From: Phaeosaccion multiseriatum
Lineage: Eukaryota > Ochrophyta, other classes
Assembly (NCBI GenBank): GCA_965112735.1
Contig: OZ218963.1
Coordinates: 2,914,001 to 2,978,000, forward strand
Direction of reading: 5' to 3'
DNA: 64,000 bases
Positions 11,127-20,800 of this stretch are shown piece by piece. Position 1 is the first letter of the stretch, and every line of letters starts with the position of its first letter. The position numbers and the translations under genes were made by a program. The notes beneath the pieces are model-generated. The model had not been told where the DNA came from, did not search any database, and worked only from the letters and a program-made list of their open reading frames with translations.

Positions 11127-13158
11127 CTCTCCCTTCCCCTCTCTCTCCCTCTCGTTATCTCTCTCCCTTGCTGTCTCTCATGTCTTGTCTCTCTCCCTCT
11201 CTATCTCTCTCTCTCCCTCTCTTCTCTTCCCGCTCATCAGCCTCGTCTGGGTGGCTCTGTACGTGACGTCATCGCTGTACTCTTTCACCTGGGACGTGTA
11301 CATGGACTGGGGCCTGGGGCGGCGAAAGTAAGTGAGGAGTGAGGCAGTCAGTCAGGTAGTGAGGAGTGAGGCAGATCGAGGGCATGGAGAGAGTGAGTGA
11401 GTGAGTCAGTGAGGAGTGAGGCAGAGCGGGGGCAGGAAGAGAGTAAGTGAGTCAGTCAGTGAGGCTGTGAGGCAGTGAGGCAGAGCGAGGGCATGGAGAG
11501 AGTGAGTGAGTCAGTCAGTGAGGAAATGAGGCAGAGCGAGGGCAGGAAGAGAGCAAGTGAGTCAGTCAAGTGAGGCAGCGAGTAAGACGGAGGGACCATT
11601 CCTTGCACGCACACAGTTTAGTTTAAAGCTTCACATCCCGAAATCGCTCTCCTTTCCTTCCCTTTTGTTTTTGTGCTTTTGTTGCGTGTGTCTTTCCTCT
11701 CCGTCAGATTCCATTGGTTGGCCGAGCGCCGCATGCTACCCCGCCAGGTGAGTGAGTGAGTGAGTGGATTGGCTGCTGATTGGCTGCTGATAGCCTTAGG
11801 TGTTCTGCTACTTTTGTCCTGGTCTTGTAAAATGAATGTCCTGCCCCGTGGCATGCAAGGGAAGGGGTGGTTGGGGGGGGTGGGCACATGAATCTCTGGG
11901 ACGACCCGTCCTGCTCCAAGCGTTTTGTCCGTTTCTAAAACGCTTCACGCTGCTGCGAAGGAACCCCTACCCCCCCCCTTCTGATCCGCTTTCGAAGCCC
12001 CTCACGTTTTTTTGCTTGCCCCTCTGACAACCATCGCTGCCTTGCCGGCTGTTCCCTGTCACCTCTCACCTCTCCAATGCATCCATCATACATGCCTACT
12101 TAAAACCTCCTGGTCTTGCTATGGCACCGCAGTGGCCCTACTACTGCGCCATCGCTATGGACCTCGTGCTGCGCTTCAATTGGATGGCGTCCTTCATCCC
12201 ACCCGCCATCAACACGGGTCTGTTGCCTGTGTCTCTCCCTGAGTACATTACCACCTTCGTCATCATCCTGGAGATTTTCCGAAGGTACGTAGTCGTACGC
12301 AAGTAAGGCATCATCTCAGAAGGGAGAATGAACCGTTTTACGACCGGCCCGTGGTGCGCGTGTGTCTTTCTTTTGTGCTTGATAATGGAAGAGGCCATGG
12401 AAGCTTAAGAGATGTTCTTGATGTGCTTAGCGATAGGGTCGTTGGCCTCATCCACCGTCTCTCGTCACCCTCCAATCTGCTGTGCCATCTGCTGCGCCAT
12501 GTGCTCGCAATCCCTTGCTTCTGCATCCCTTGACACGACGTGACATGGCATCACTATGACACGTATGACCACAGGACTGTGTGGGGCTTCTTCCGGCTGG
12601 AGCACGAGCACCTTGGGAACACGGTATGTATACACGGGGCTCGGGACAACCGCGGCCACTGGTACTGGGCACTGGCACTGGGCACTGCCCCGGCATTCCT
12701 TCCTTCCCTCTGCGTTGTATGACCCTGACCCCTTCTTCTCCTGTAGGAAGTGAAGAGTCCGAAGGCTCAATGAAGGCCATGGAGGTTTGAGTTTGAGTTG
12801 TAGAACACTCGCCCTTGGGTTCCTTCGTGCAAAGAGCGGATGGGTGGGGTGTGCGCAGATCAGCGGCACAACAACCGGACGTCTGACTTCTCTCTGCTCT
12901 CATGCCCCCCCCCCCCTCCTCGGCGTCCTTCTTCCACCACTCTTCTCCCAAACGTACGTACTACCGCATTAGGAGGGCTACCGGCGGGTGGGCTTTGTCC
13001 CTCTTCACTTCACCACCTCCACCGACCGTCAGTGGGCGCGGGACCGCGGCACCAGCAGTGGCATTGTGTGGGAGATCAGTGGGGTGGTCGGCGCGCTGGT
13101 GCTCGTGTCGGCCTTCTCGGTCATGGCTGCCAACGCCGCATCCAAGGCCACGCCCTAA
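5349..13158 (+). CDS. SPX-EXS phosphate exporter, XPR1/PHO1 family
   Basis: Sixteen exons: 5349-5393, 5598-5948, 6124-6286, 6425-6957, 7537-7734, 8204-8296, 8695-8829, 9140-9252, 9459-9660, 10015-10329, 10688-10758, 11241-11327, 11708-11747, 12133-12284, 12575-12623, 12973-13158; 2,733 bases, 910 residues, all junctions in phase. The N-terminus has the three-part SPX domain: VAFGLKYKDN/WEPYYLDYPKLK, then GEMEKVDRFF, then SLKRAISEIYRDMTLLRNFATINYT and KISKKHDK near residues 345-385; SPX binds inositol pyrophosphates. A Ser/Arg-rich acidic spacer (exon 4) sits between the second and third parts. The second half is the EXS transporter domain with several membrane spans: LGYRMGMA, LRCLQCLRRYYDT, LYSFTWDVYMDWGL, DLVLRFNWM and LEIFRRTVWGFFRLEHEHL. 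The expected role is efflux of inorganic phosphate across the plasma or Golgi membrane. The 15-residue first exon is chosen because only this ATG joins the WEPYYLDY exon in phase. Introns are rich in microsatellites. Confidence 0.95.
7389..7528 (+). repeat. 35-bp minisatellite, four units, in XPR1 intron 4
   Basis: Four tandem copies of a 35-bp unit beginning ACCATGTGGTCGAT, in which units alternate between CTGTCCC and ATATCCC variants. The array ends directly at the pyrimidine-rich acceptor of exon 5 (7537). The alternation suggests a 70-bp higher-order duplication. Confidence 0.9.
8588..8652 (+). repeat. (CCTA)n microsatellite in XPR1 intron 6
   Basis: About fifteen CCTA/CCCA tetranucleotides lie within 60 bp of the exon 7 acceptor. 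Confidence 0.9.
8846..8892 (+). repeat. (AGGC)n microsatellite in XPR1 intron 7
   Basis: About eleven perfect AGGC units start 17 bp after the exon 7 donor. Confidence 0.9.
11333..11590 (+). repeat. Degenerate minisatellite of GTGAG/GTCA blocks in XPR1 intron 12
   Basis: Roughly four copies of a unit of about 60 bp built from GTGAGTCAGTCAGTGAGG and GAGGCAGAGCGAGGGCA segments. The array starts at the exon 12 donor; its units contain many GTGAGT sequences identical to a perfect splice donor. Confidence 0.75.
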
Positions 13159-14385
13159 CTAGAAGCCTACGCAAGTCTCTTTTTAAAAAAAAACAAACTT
13201 GAGGCCCTGTTGTATGTGCAGTAGCCGGGCTGGCGATTCATGCGCGGGTGAATGCTGTAGGTCCTTTTTTTTTCGTCCAAGTTTCATGGCACGAATGGGG
13301 GCCATGTGAAGGGTACCTCCACACCATCCGTATGGCACACCGTACGGAGCAGCGCGCCATGTTTGAATCCTCCAACACCCCCAGCTTCTCTCCCTCCTCA
13401 AATCTGAGCATTTTCTCCATGCCTGAGTCCGCAGAACGCAATCCGTGTCGGCGCCGAATGTGCTTGGAGTGTGCGTCTCGTAGAGCCCCTTCCCTTTTTT
13501 CTGCATGCCGCAGAGGCGCTACGACAATCGTCTAGCACTTCTATAGTACAAATCACCCCCCCCCCCCTCCGTCTCTTTCTTCTGTCCTCCGCCCCCCTCC
13601 CCCTCCTCCTCCTCCTTCACCACCTCCACCTCGTCCCATGTGCTATCGTGGCGCTACTCCTTGCTCTCTCGTGGACGGGAAGGCCTCCTGCCATGTCGTG
13701 AACGCTACAAAAGGAGTTCTCTTAGATCGATGTGGGCTGGCGGGCGAGAATTCCCTCTTGCAGAGCTCCGCGGTGCCGTATCCTCTTTTCCCTCCCTCCC
13801 TCTAAATTCTCCCTCTACAAGTGTACTCAGGCAGATTAAAGAAGGGGGCAAGCGGCCATTCAAGCGGGCCAGGAAATCCATAGAGACAAAACAAGGTAGC
13901 GGAGACAGCCCGGTGCTCCTATATCTCACTTATCTCTGCTGTCGCGCCCTGTCGCCAGGGTTGATTAGTCTATCCCCCCCTCCAAAAGGCGTCGCAAAGC
14001 AGGGGAGAGGCGGCTCCAGTGGCATACCGAGGAAGAGTGTTCGCCCCTGGCACTTCCCACTCGTGCTGTTGTCCCGGTGCTACATCGTATCACGGCTGAA
14101 GGCCAATCTAACTCGCTGAGTCCCGCGAGGTGCATTATTTTAGTCGCCAGTTGTAGTGCGGGAATTGTAATCTAATTGGCTGGCTGGCCCGGCCAGCCCA
14201 ATTAGCACGATATTCCCGCTATATCGAGGGCACCTCGCGGGAATCAGCGAGTTTGGTGCTGTGGGGGAGGATGATGGGATGACAAGGAATTCTCACAGAT
14301 ATCTCCACAGACCCGGACCTTCAGTATCTTCCCCTCTTAAAGGAACCCTCAAGCCGGACCCCCCAAAGTTCTTCCGCGGAACGAG
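13159..14385. other. Intergenic stretch upstream of the ZNF830-like gene
   Basis: Between the end of XPR1 and the start of the next + strand gene. It contains a palindromic element (14111-14252) and otherwise no exon with family support. A short pyrimidine tract lies at 13555-13640. Confidence 0.4.
14111..14252. mobile_element. Palindromic MITE-like element (ACTCGCTGA... termini)
   Basis: The first 23 bases (ACTCGCTGAGTCCCGCGAGG...) pair with the last 23 with one mismatch, and a second inner pair (around GCGGGAAT...CTAATTGG and CCAATTAG...ATTCCCGC) closes on a GGCTGGCCCGGCCAGCC loop. The whole 142 bp can therefore fold as one long hairpin. No target duplication is evident, and no second copy was found in the window. 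Confidence 0.6.
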
Positions 14386-16549
14386 ATGAGCAGCGCGAGA
14401 GCAGCGGTCAAGGCGGCTGCTGAGCGGAGGGCAAAGGCTAAGCTTTCCAATCCAATCACGCCAGCTGACAAAGCGAAGGTGTGTTGGTTGTATTTGTCTT
14501 AGTCTCCCCAGTCACCGTCCAACGCACCCTTCCCCTTCGTTCCGTTTGATCACTCTACGATAGCTCCTAAGCATACTGAAGGCCAAGCAGGAGTTGAAGA
14601 GGAAGCAGGAGCAGGAGAAGGCGGCTGCAGCGGAGTCTTGCGAGAGGGGTAGCAAAGCGGAAAAAGGGGGTGGGAAATCAGAGGAGTCGAGACCGAAAGA
14701 GATCAAGAAGGTGAGTGAGTGTCCACAGCGACAAAGTACCACTTCTTTCAAAGCTTACCCCGGCTTCCTGTCAATTCGCCCCGACTCTCGCCACTCTTGT
14801 CTCGGCAATTGCTGTTTCTTTGCCCTTCGTCCCCACCCTCGGCGGCTGGAAGGTATCACTATCAAGAGGTAAGGGAGGCAACGATCGGCTGACACACTTT
14901 TGGAAGCTTTGCTCACACTACTGAGTCGACTCCCTCTCTTCCCCTCATGCCTCTCTTTCTGCGAAGGAGGAGGAGTGGCCGCCGAGGCGTCGATGATGAT
15001 GCCCCCTCCGCCCCCGCCACCGGCAAGGACTCCTACCCCGCCATCGGCAGGTGAGGCTCCCAGGTGTGGGCCGTGAATCTTGTTCATCCTTTTGTCTTTG
15101 TTGCCCGCCACGGGACATGGGCCACAAGTAACGCGACGCCCTTCCCGCGTGGCCTACAGGAGAGGGGTCACTTCTGGGGTTATCGTATGGCGATAGCGAC
15201 CACGACGAGGACAACAGTGACGACGAGGATGAGCCTCAGCGGTCTGGCCAGACAGGAGAAAGGGAGGAAGACGGCGCCACAACGGGGCCCACAACTCTGC
15301 CAGAGAACTTCTTTGATGACAAACTCGTAAGTGGGTCACGGGCTTTGCTTTGTCTCCCGCCCTCAATCTCTATTCGCTCAAAGTCGCCACCTCACCAACG
15401 CGCTCCACTGGTTTCCGTGTCGGTAGGCGGACGACGCAGCCCGCGGCATCGACTCCAGGAAGGTGGAGGGGGAAGCCAAACAGTGAGTGCAAGGGGTGGG
15501 GACCGCTCTCGCCTCGATGATGCCCTCCGAGAGTGAGCGACTCAGGCCATCAAACGTCCTCTCTCAAAGCCTGCCCATCTGTTTCACCTCTCTGCTGCTG
15601 CTTCTTCTTGATTTTGCTTCCACTTTCTTGTCTCGGCCTTGCAGAAAAGAATGGGAGGAGTTCCAGAGTTTCGCTGCAGATGTGGCGGAAAGAGAAGAGG
15701 TGTGTGTGCGTGTGTGGAAAGGAGTGTCCGCCATAGAGTGGCGAAAGGCGTCTCGGTGGATGTTGAGGGTTCGCAAACTGGACCTTGCCAAAAGGCAGGC
15801 TGCTGAAGTTTTGAAACATTCGCCACGTGGAAGGCTGGTTGGTTATGGAGTTTGTGTGGTCTTCTTTTGTGTGTCGGGTTTCTGACTACACAACTTTATG
15901 CTCAGGAGGATGATGCGAAGGAAGAGGAGAAGGAGCGGGACAAGAAGCAGCGCGACGAACTGGAGCAGCTGTGAGTACAAGACGGATAGACATGATGGCC
16001 TTGCACACCCTCAATGCTCTGCATGCACTGCAAGCCGTACTGTTCCGTCACTGCTACGTCCCCTCACGTCTCGCCCCCCCCCCCACCGCTTCACATGCAG
16101 AGCCTACATGGGCCGCTTGGCGGGCTTGATGAAGAAATCCGACGGCACTACGGGCAAAACCAGCAAGAGACGGGCCCAGGATGGCGCCGAAGCAGCAGGC
16201 GAGTGACGACCTCTCGGGAGCGTGTCTTGAATAGTCTGTCTGTCCCTCCCTGCCCACCCCCCAACCTATGCAGCCTCGCCCACCCGTGCTATTCCAGTTG
16301 CACCCATTTATGCCCTGTACTCCACGCTCCCGGCCCACCCTCCGTACAGGAATAGAGAATGAGGAGGCGCATATGGCGGCGCTGGAGGAGGTGACCGCCC
16401 CTGTGAACGCTCCAAAGGACAGCGCCATCGGAGAGGTGTCTAGGTTGATGATGGGGAGGAAAAAGAAGAAGAAAAAAGCCGCGAAGGAGGCGTCTCAGGC
16501 AGCATATGTACCGCTAGATCCAGCAGACTGGAGAGCGAAAATGACATGA
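14386..16549 (+). CDS. ZNF830/OMCG1-like coiled-coil protein
   Basis: Proposed exons: 14386-14478, 14564-14710, 14853-14868 (16 nt, least certain), 14967-15050, 15160-15326, 15427-15482, 15645-15699, 15906-15970, 16101-16198, 16350-16549; 981 bases, 326 residues. The N-terminus is a basic helix (SSARAAVKAAAERRAKAK then LLSILKAKQELKRKQEQEK). The rest resembles ZNF830: an acidic SLLGLSYGDSDHDEDNSDDE stretch, LPENFFDDKLADD, KEWEEFQSF, an acidic helix, the basic block GRKKKKKKAAK and the C-terminal PADWRAKMT. In animals this nuclear protein is linked to pre-mRNA splicing complexes and genome stability. The C2H2 finger expected between the N-terminal helix and the acidic stretch is not visible; exons 3-4 give a Pro-rich segment instead. 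The last intron uses a GC donor (16199). The stop lies 60 bp from that of the convergent kinesin. Confidence 0.6.
16199..16349 (+). other. GC-AG intron
   Basis: The exon ends CAG and the intron begins GCGAGT; phase 1 joins to GAATAGAG after TACAG, giving AAGIENEEAHM. The nearby GT gives a premature stop, so the GC donor is required by the frame. Confidence 0.75.
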
Positions 16550-16609
16550 CTTGATACTTTTGAGTTCGTCCGAGTTTTCTCGGCCAAAGGGGCCGAGACA
16601 ACATATCGA

Positions 16610-17864
16610 TTATGCACCGACCCCTCCGTCGGGTGCTGCGACCTCTACTGCTCCCCCCGCATCCTCCGCGTTGGCCATTGCGTCGGCCACTGTATCGGAC
16701 ACTGCTACCTCTGCCTCGCCTGATTTCCCGATGCCGTCTTTTGCTGCTTCGGGTTCTCCTTCGACTTCTTTTGCGGGTCCCAACAAGATCAAACCGTCTG
16801 CCATCTGAACGACCGAAGACTTTCGTCGTTTTCTCTTCTCAGGACTGTCCCCTTCCTCGGCTCCTGCGGGGGCACCTTGGACGGCTATGATTGCTGTCTC
16901 TCCTGTCGGTAGAGACGAAGCTCTCCTGAGTCGTGGCTGGCAACAGAGAAAGTTGTCAACACAACATTTTGGTGAGAATTGAGCAAAGCGGTAAAGGGCC
17001 TTGGCTGGGGACAGCCGAGAAGCAAGACCCCCCAAATTCTCACCTTGGGCTCGTCTGCAGGCGGAGCTCCTCCTAAAGCTGGTGCTGCCGCTGGTGCTCT
17101 TGCTGTCCTTGTGACATTCTCGTGGATGAGTTTCCTCATTCTCTTGACCTCCTCCAGAGCAGCGTCTCCGTCTGCAATGTCGGACCCATCGACGGGATTG
17201 GCCAGTTCCTTCTCTAGCTCGGGGATGCCGCCCTCCTTCACCTGGATAGAAGCGGTCGCCCCCATTCTGCGTCTACTATCTCTTTCACCTCCTGCTCTTC
17301 ATTCACTATCCACTCTTTGTTTCGGCGTGATCCGTGTTTGTGGGAAAGGGTTTGCCGTAACGGTTTTTGTCCGCCGTCGGATGTCTAGGGAAGGAAAGAA
17401 GTGTCGAAAGACGAGAGACTATGTGTCGGTAGGCATCTCAAAGAGCTACACGAAGAGCTGTAGCGCTTTTCCCAGCGTCATATTGGGGGCGATTTGGGTG
17501 ATTCTCACGCAAATCGAGTGTTAAGAAGGGGGGGGGGGGAGGACGGTCTCGGCGGAAGCGGCATATTGTCGGCCCTCCGTGGGGAGGCGAAGCCCTCTTT
17601 CCTTGCCCGCTGGAGCTCCTCCAGCCCCTCGGCCAAGAGCGCTGGTCCTTCGCCGCCTTGCCGGCGGCCTGACACCACACCCATCGCGGCGGTTGAGGTG
17701 GCAAGAGGAGAGCCGTACGCAAGCCCCTCCGCCTCGCCTTGCTGCCTTGACCGGGAGAACTTGGCCTGGACGCTCTCTAATCGCATGCGCATGTCGCTCA
17801 GTTCCGTGCTCCATTGCTCCCCTTCGTGCCGGACTTCGCTGAAGCGGGCCAATCTCGCCGCACC

Positions 17865-17897
<33 letters not shown>

Positions 17898-20800
17898 TGC
17901 GTTGTCGTCGTCTGTGCCGTGGCGGAGGTGAGCCGGAGGCGGAACCGTCGGACGAGTGGGCCCACACACGTGGGGTGGGGGTGCGTGGGCAAGCACACGG
18001 GTCCGCTCTTTCTCCTCCCCCTCCTCCTCCTCGTCGTCGTCGTCATGCGCCCAAGCGTGACGTCTGGCATTCAAGCACCTGCTTTCCGTCCCCTCTGTGG
18101 CCCCCCTGCTTTCCGTCGATGCCGAGGCATTCGATAAGAGACTGCTGCGATGCCCGTGAAGAGGAGACCTTCCATCGAAGGTATATCCTGCGAAATCTCT
18201 GAACCCAAAAGCCGTCTCCGTCTTGTCGTCTTCAAAGAAGGATTCTGCCTCGGTTTCCGAGTCGTCTGAATCCCTCACGTCAGTCCATGGGTGAGGGGGG
18301 AGCGCAGCAGGAGGTGCGGTGCGGTCCCTTCGCTGCTCCGCCGCCGCCCCCCCCCCGTCCTCCCGTGGCCCCTGCCCATTGGATCGAAGCCATCGTCCCG
18401 GGGGGCGATAGCCATTGCCATCGCCGCCATGAAATGGTCTCCGATCGCGAGCGCACTCCTCCCCCCCGTCTTGTCTTCGGCTCTGCAGCATCTCGGTATG
18501 GTCCGCATGGGACGCGCCCACAATGCTGCTCCCTGTCCACCGCTGCTGCTGCTGTGGCTGCTGCTCTTGCCGGTGATCCCCGTTGTTGCGCGTACTAGTA
18601 CTAGTACTACTACTTCTGCTGCTACTACTACTACTACTATTACTACTGTCGTTGCCGCGGTCCCTGTGGGAGGTCCCTATAGCTCCTCCCCCTCCCCTTC
18701 GACTGCGCCTCGCCCGCTCTTTCGCCCGGGCTGCTCTCTGTTCCTCCCGCACCATGTCCGCATGTTGGGTCTCCACCGACTCGACTTTCCCTCTAAACGG
18801 GGAGTCCTCATCGCGCAGACTCTGGCGCTGCTCTTCTGCCCAAGTGGCCCCCACACCAAGGCGCCCAAGGGTGAGAGGAGAAGAAGGCAAGGTGAGCTTG
18901 ACAGCGGCAGCAAACTCGGAGCCTACATCGCTGTCATCCATCCCCTCCCCGCAACCCCTTTGGCCCCCGTTCTCGCTTGATGGGAAAAGCGGTCCGCGGG
19001 AGCTCACTCGGAGCTCTTGCAAAGACTCCTCGGCTCCCTCCAGTCTGCTCGTCCACAGCGGCAGGGAGCACAACAGATGGGTCAAGTGAGTTGGGGGGCA
19101 GAGTCCGTCAAAGGTCGTAGGGTCGGCTGTGCTTGGGGGCTCAGTGGCAAGGATAACGAACTTGAAACGAAAGAGTGGCAATCAATTGGACTTGAGAGGA
19201 CAGCTTGAGCGCAAAGTGCGTAAGTAATTTCGTCAACAACCTCAAGGACAGGCATTTGCCCCCCTCCGCGCTACTGCCCTTCCACCTCTCTCTCTCACCT
19301 CTTGATGTATTCGCTCCTCTCCGCCTCTAGGCGTCGCACTTTCTCTTGGAGCTCCCTCTGGAAAGAGTGCACCCCCGCGTCTAGCCCCTCCCCTCCTGCC
19401 TCGTCCAGCGCAGCTGCACAGGGAGTGGTGAGGGCAAGCGCGAACTGCGGGTTCTTTCGCAACAGCTCCGACTGCGCAAACTCCCAATCGATTAGCACCT
19501 CTGTGCTGGCCGATCCCGGACTGACCACCTGCCCGCCCACCCGTCTCGCCTCTTCCTCGGTGATGGAAAGCGCTGCAGCAGCCTGCTCGAAGCGCAGGAC
19601 GTGGTGCCGACCACACACGACTCTGCACCGGTGAGTAAGCATCACAGCTGGCGGTGGGTCCACTTCCTCCCCCGGTATGGTTGGCCCTCCACCCTCTCCC
19701 CGCATCAGCCCACTTTCTCCTCCTCCTCCAACCAGAGAACCATTGACATACACCCTGGCACCCCCCAAGGGATGCAGCATAACCATGCCATGCTGATGCG
19801 TCAGCACGACATGCTTCGGTAGCATGTCCAGCCCGCAGAGCTGGATCTCACACTCTTCGCCACTGCCAACGGTGGTGATTCCTTCCCGAATGTAATAGAC
19901 CAGGCACTCGCTGAACAAGGGGTCTTGGTTCAGGTTCACCAGGCGAGGAAGAGCGTCGTTTATCAGCCTGCCGCTCCCGGGCTCATTGCCACCGCTCCCT
20001 GCAGCTGCTGTTGCTACTACCGAGCCCCCACCACCTCCTCCCATTCCCAGAGGCGAGGCTTGGGGGGACAGCGACCGCACCCTTCCCCTTCTTTGGGCAG
20101 AGGGCGACAAAGAGGAAGGGAGAACTTGCCGATACGTGCTGACGTGCGTGCTGCCATCATTCACGCCGCGGCGAGCCCGCAGAACAGCTGCCACAAGCTT
20201 GCTACCGTCCTCATCTACTTCCGCTGCCCGTCCCCGTCCCCGACCTTGACTCTCCTCGCCAGCGCCCCACTCCAGCTGCGCGTCGAAAGGCCCTTCTCGC
20301 AACTGCAGAAATCGTTGCTGCTGCTGCGGTTGCTGCTGCTGGTCGTTTTCTTGTTGAGGGTCCCACCTACCCGTCTCCCCATGCTCCTCCCCATCCTCTC
20401 CCCTGTACTCCTCCCCTGTGTATCCGTAGCGCCTCAACTGACGCACGAGCTCTTCCTTCTCCGCCAGGGCCCCCTTCAGCCGAGCCATCTCAGCCTGCAT
20501 GGCGGGGTCAACCACGTACACCACCCCTGTAGCCCCCGTTTCCGTTTCAGAAAAGCGCCCCCCGCCCGAGGCTGCGCTGGGACGCTCAGTCTCCTGTCCG
20601 GGCTGAACCCCGCCTCCGAGAAAGGTGAGGGGTACACCCGGTTCACCACCTCCTCTCAATTGTAACTGCCGTCTGAGCTCAGCGACCTGCATCGAGGGAA
20701 TAAATGGCGACGAGCTCAGTCCTCTAAACAAGGTTTGGGGGGAATTGGGGAGGTGCATGAGTAGGACATTACAAACCTCGGCAGTCAGCTGCGCAACGAG

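Noticed and set aside
12747-12787. Small exon in the last XPR1 intron beginning GAAGTGAAGAGTCC
   Set aside because: In the required phase it hits a stop after eight codons; it could only be an alternative ending.
13950-14270. tRNA or snRNA gene near the palindrome
   Set aside because: The paired arms do not form a cloverleaf and no A/B box pair was recognised.
17505-19181. 558-residue minus-strand frame as a gene of its own
   Set aside because: Phase and splice sites on both sides fit it as exon 10 of kinesin-3, and no separate start or promoter is evident, though the 5' acceptor is not certain.
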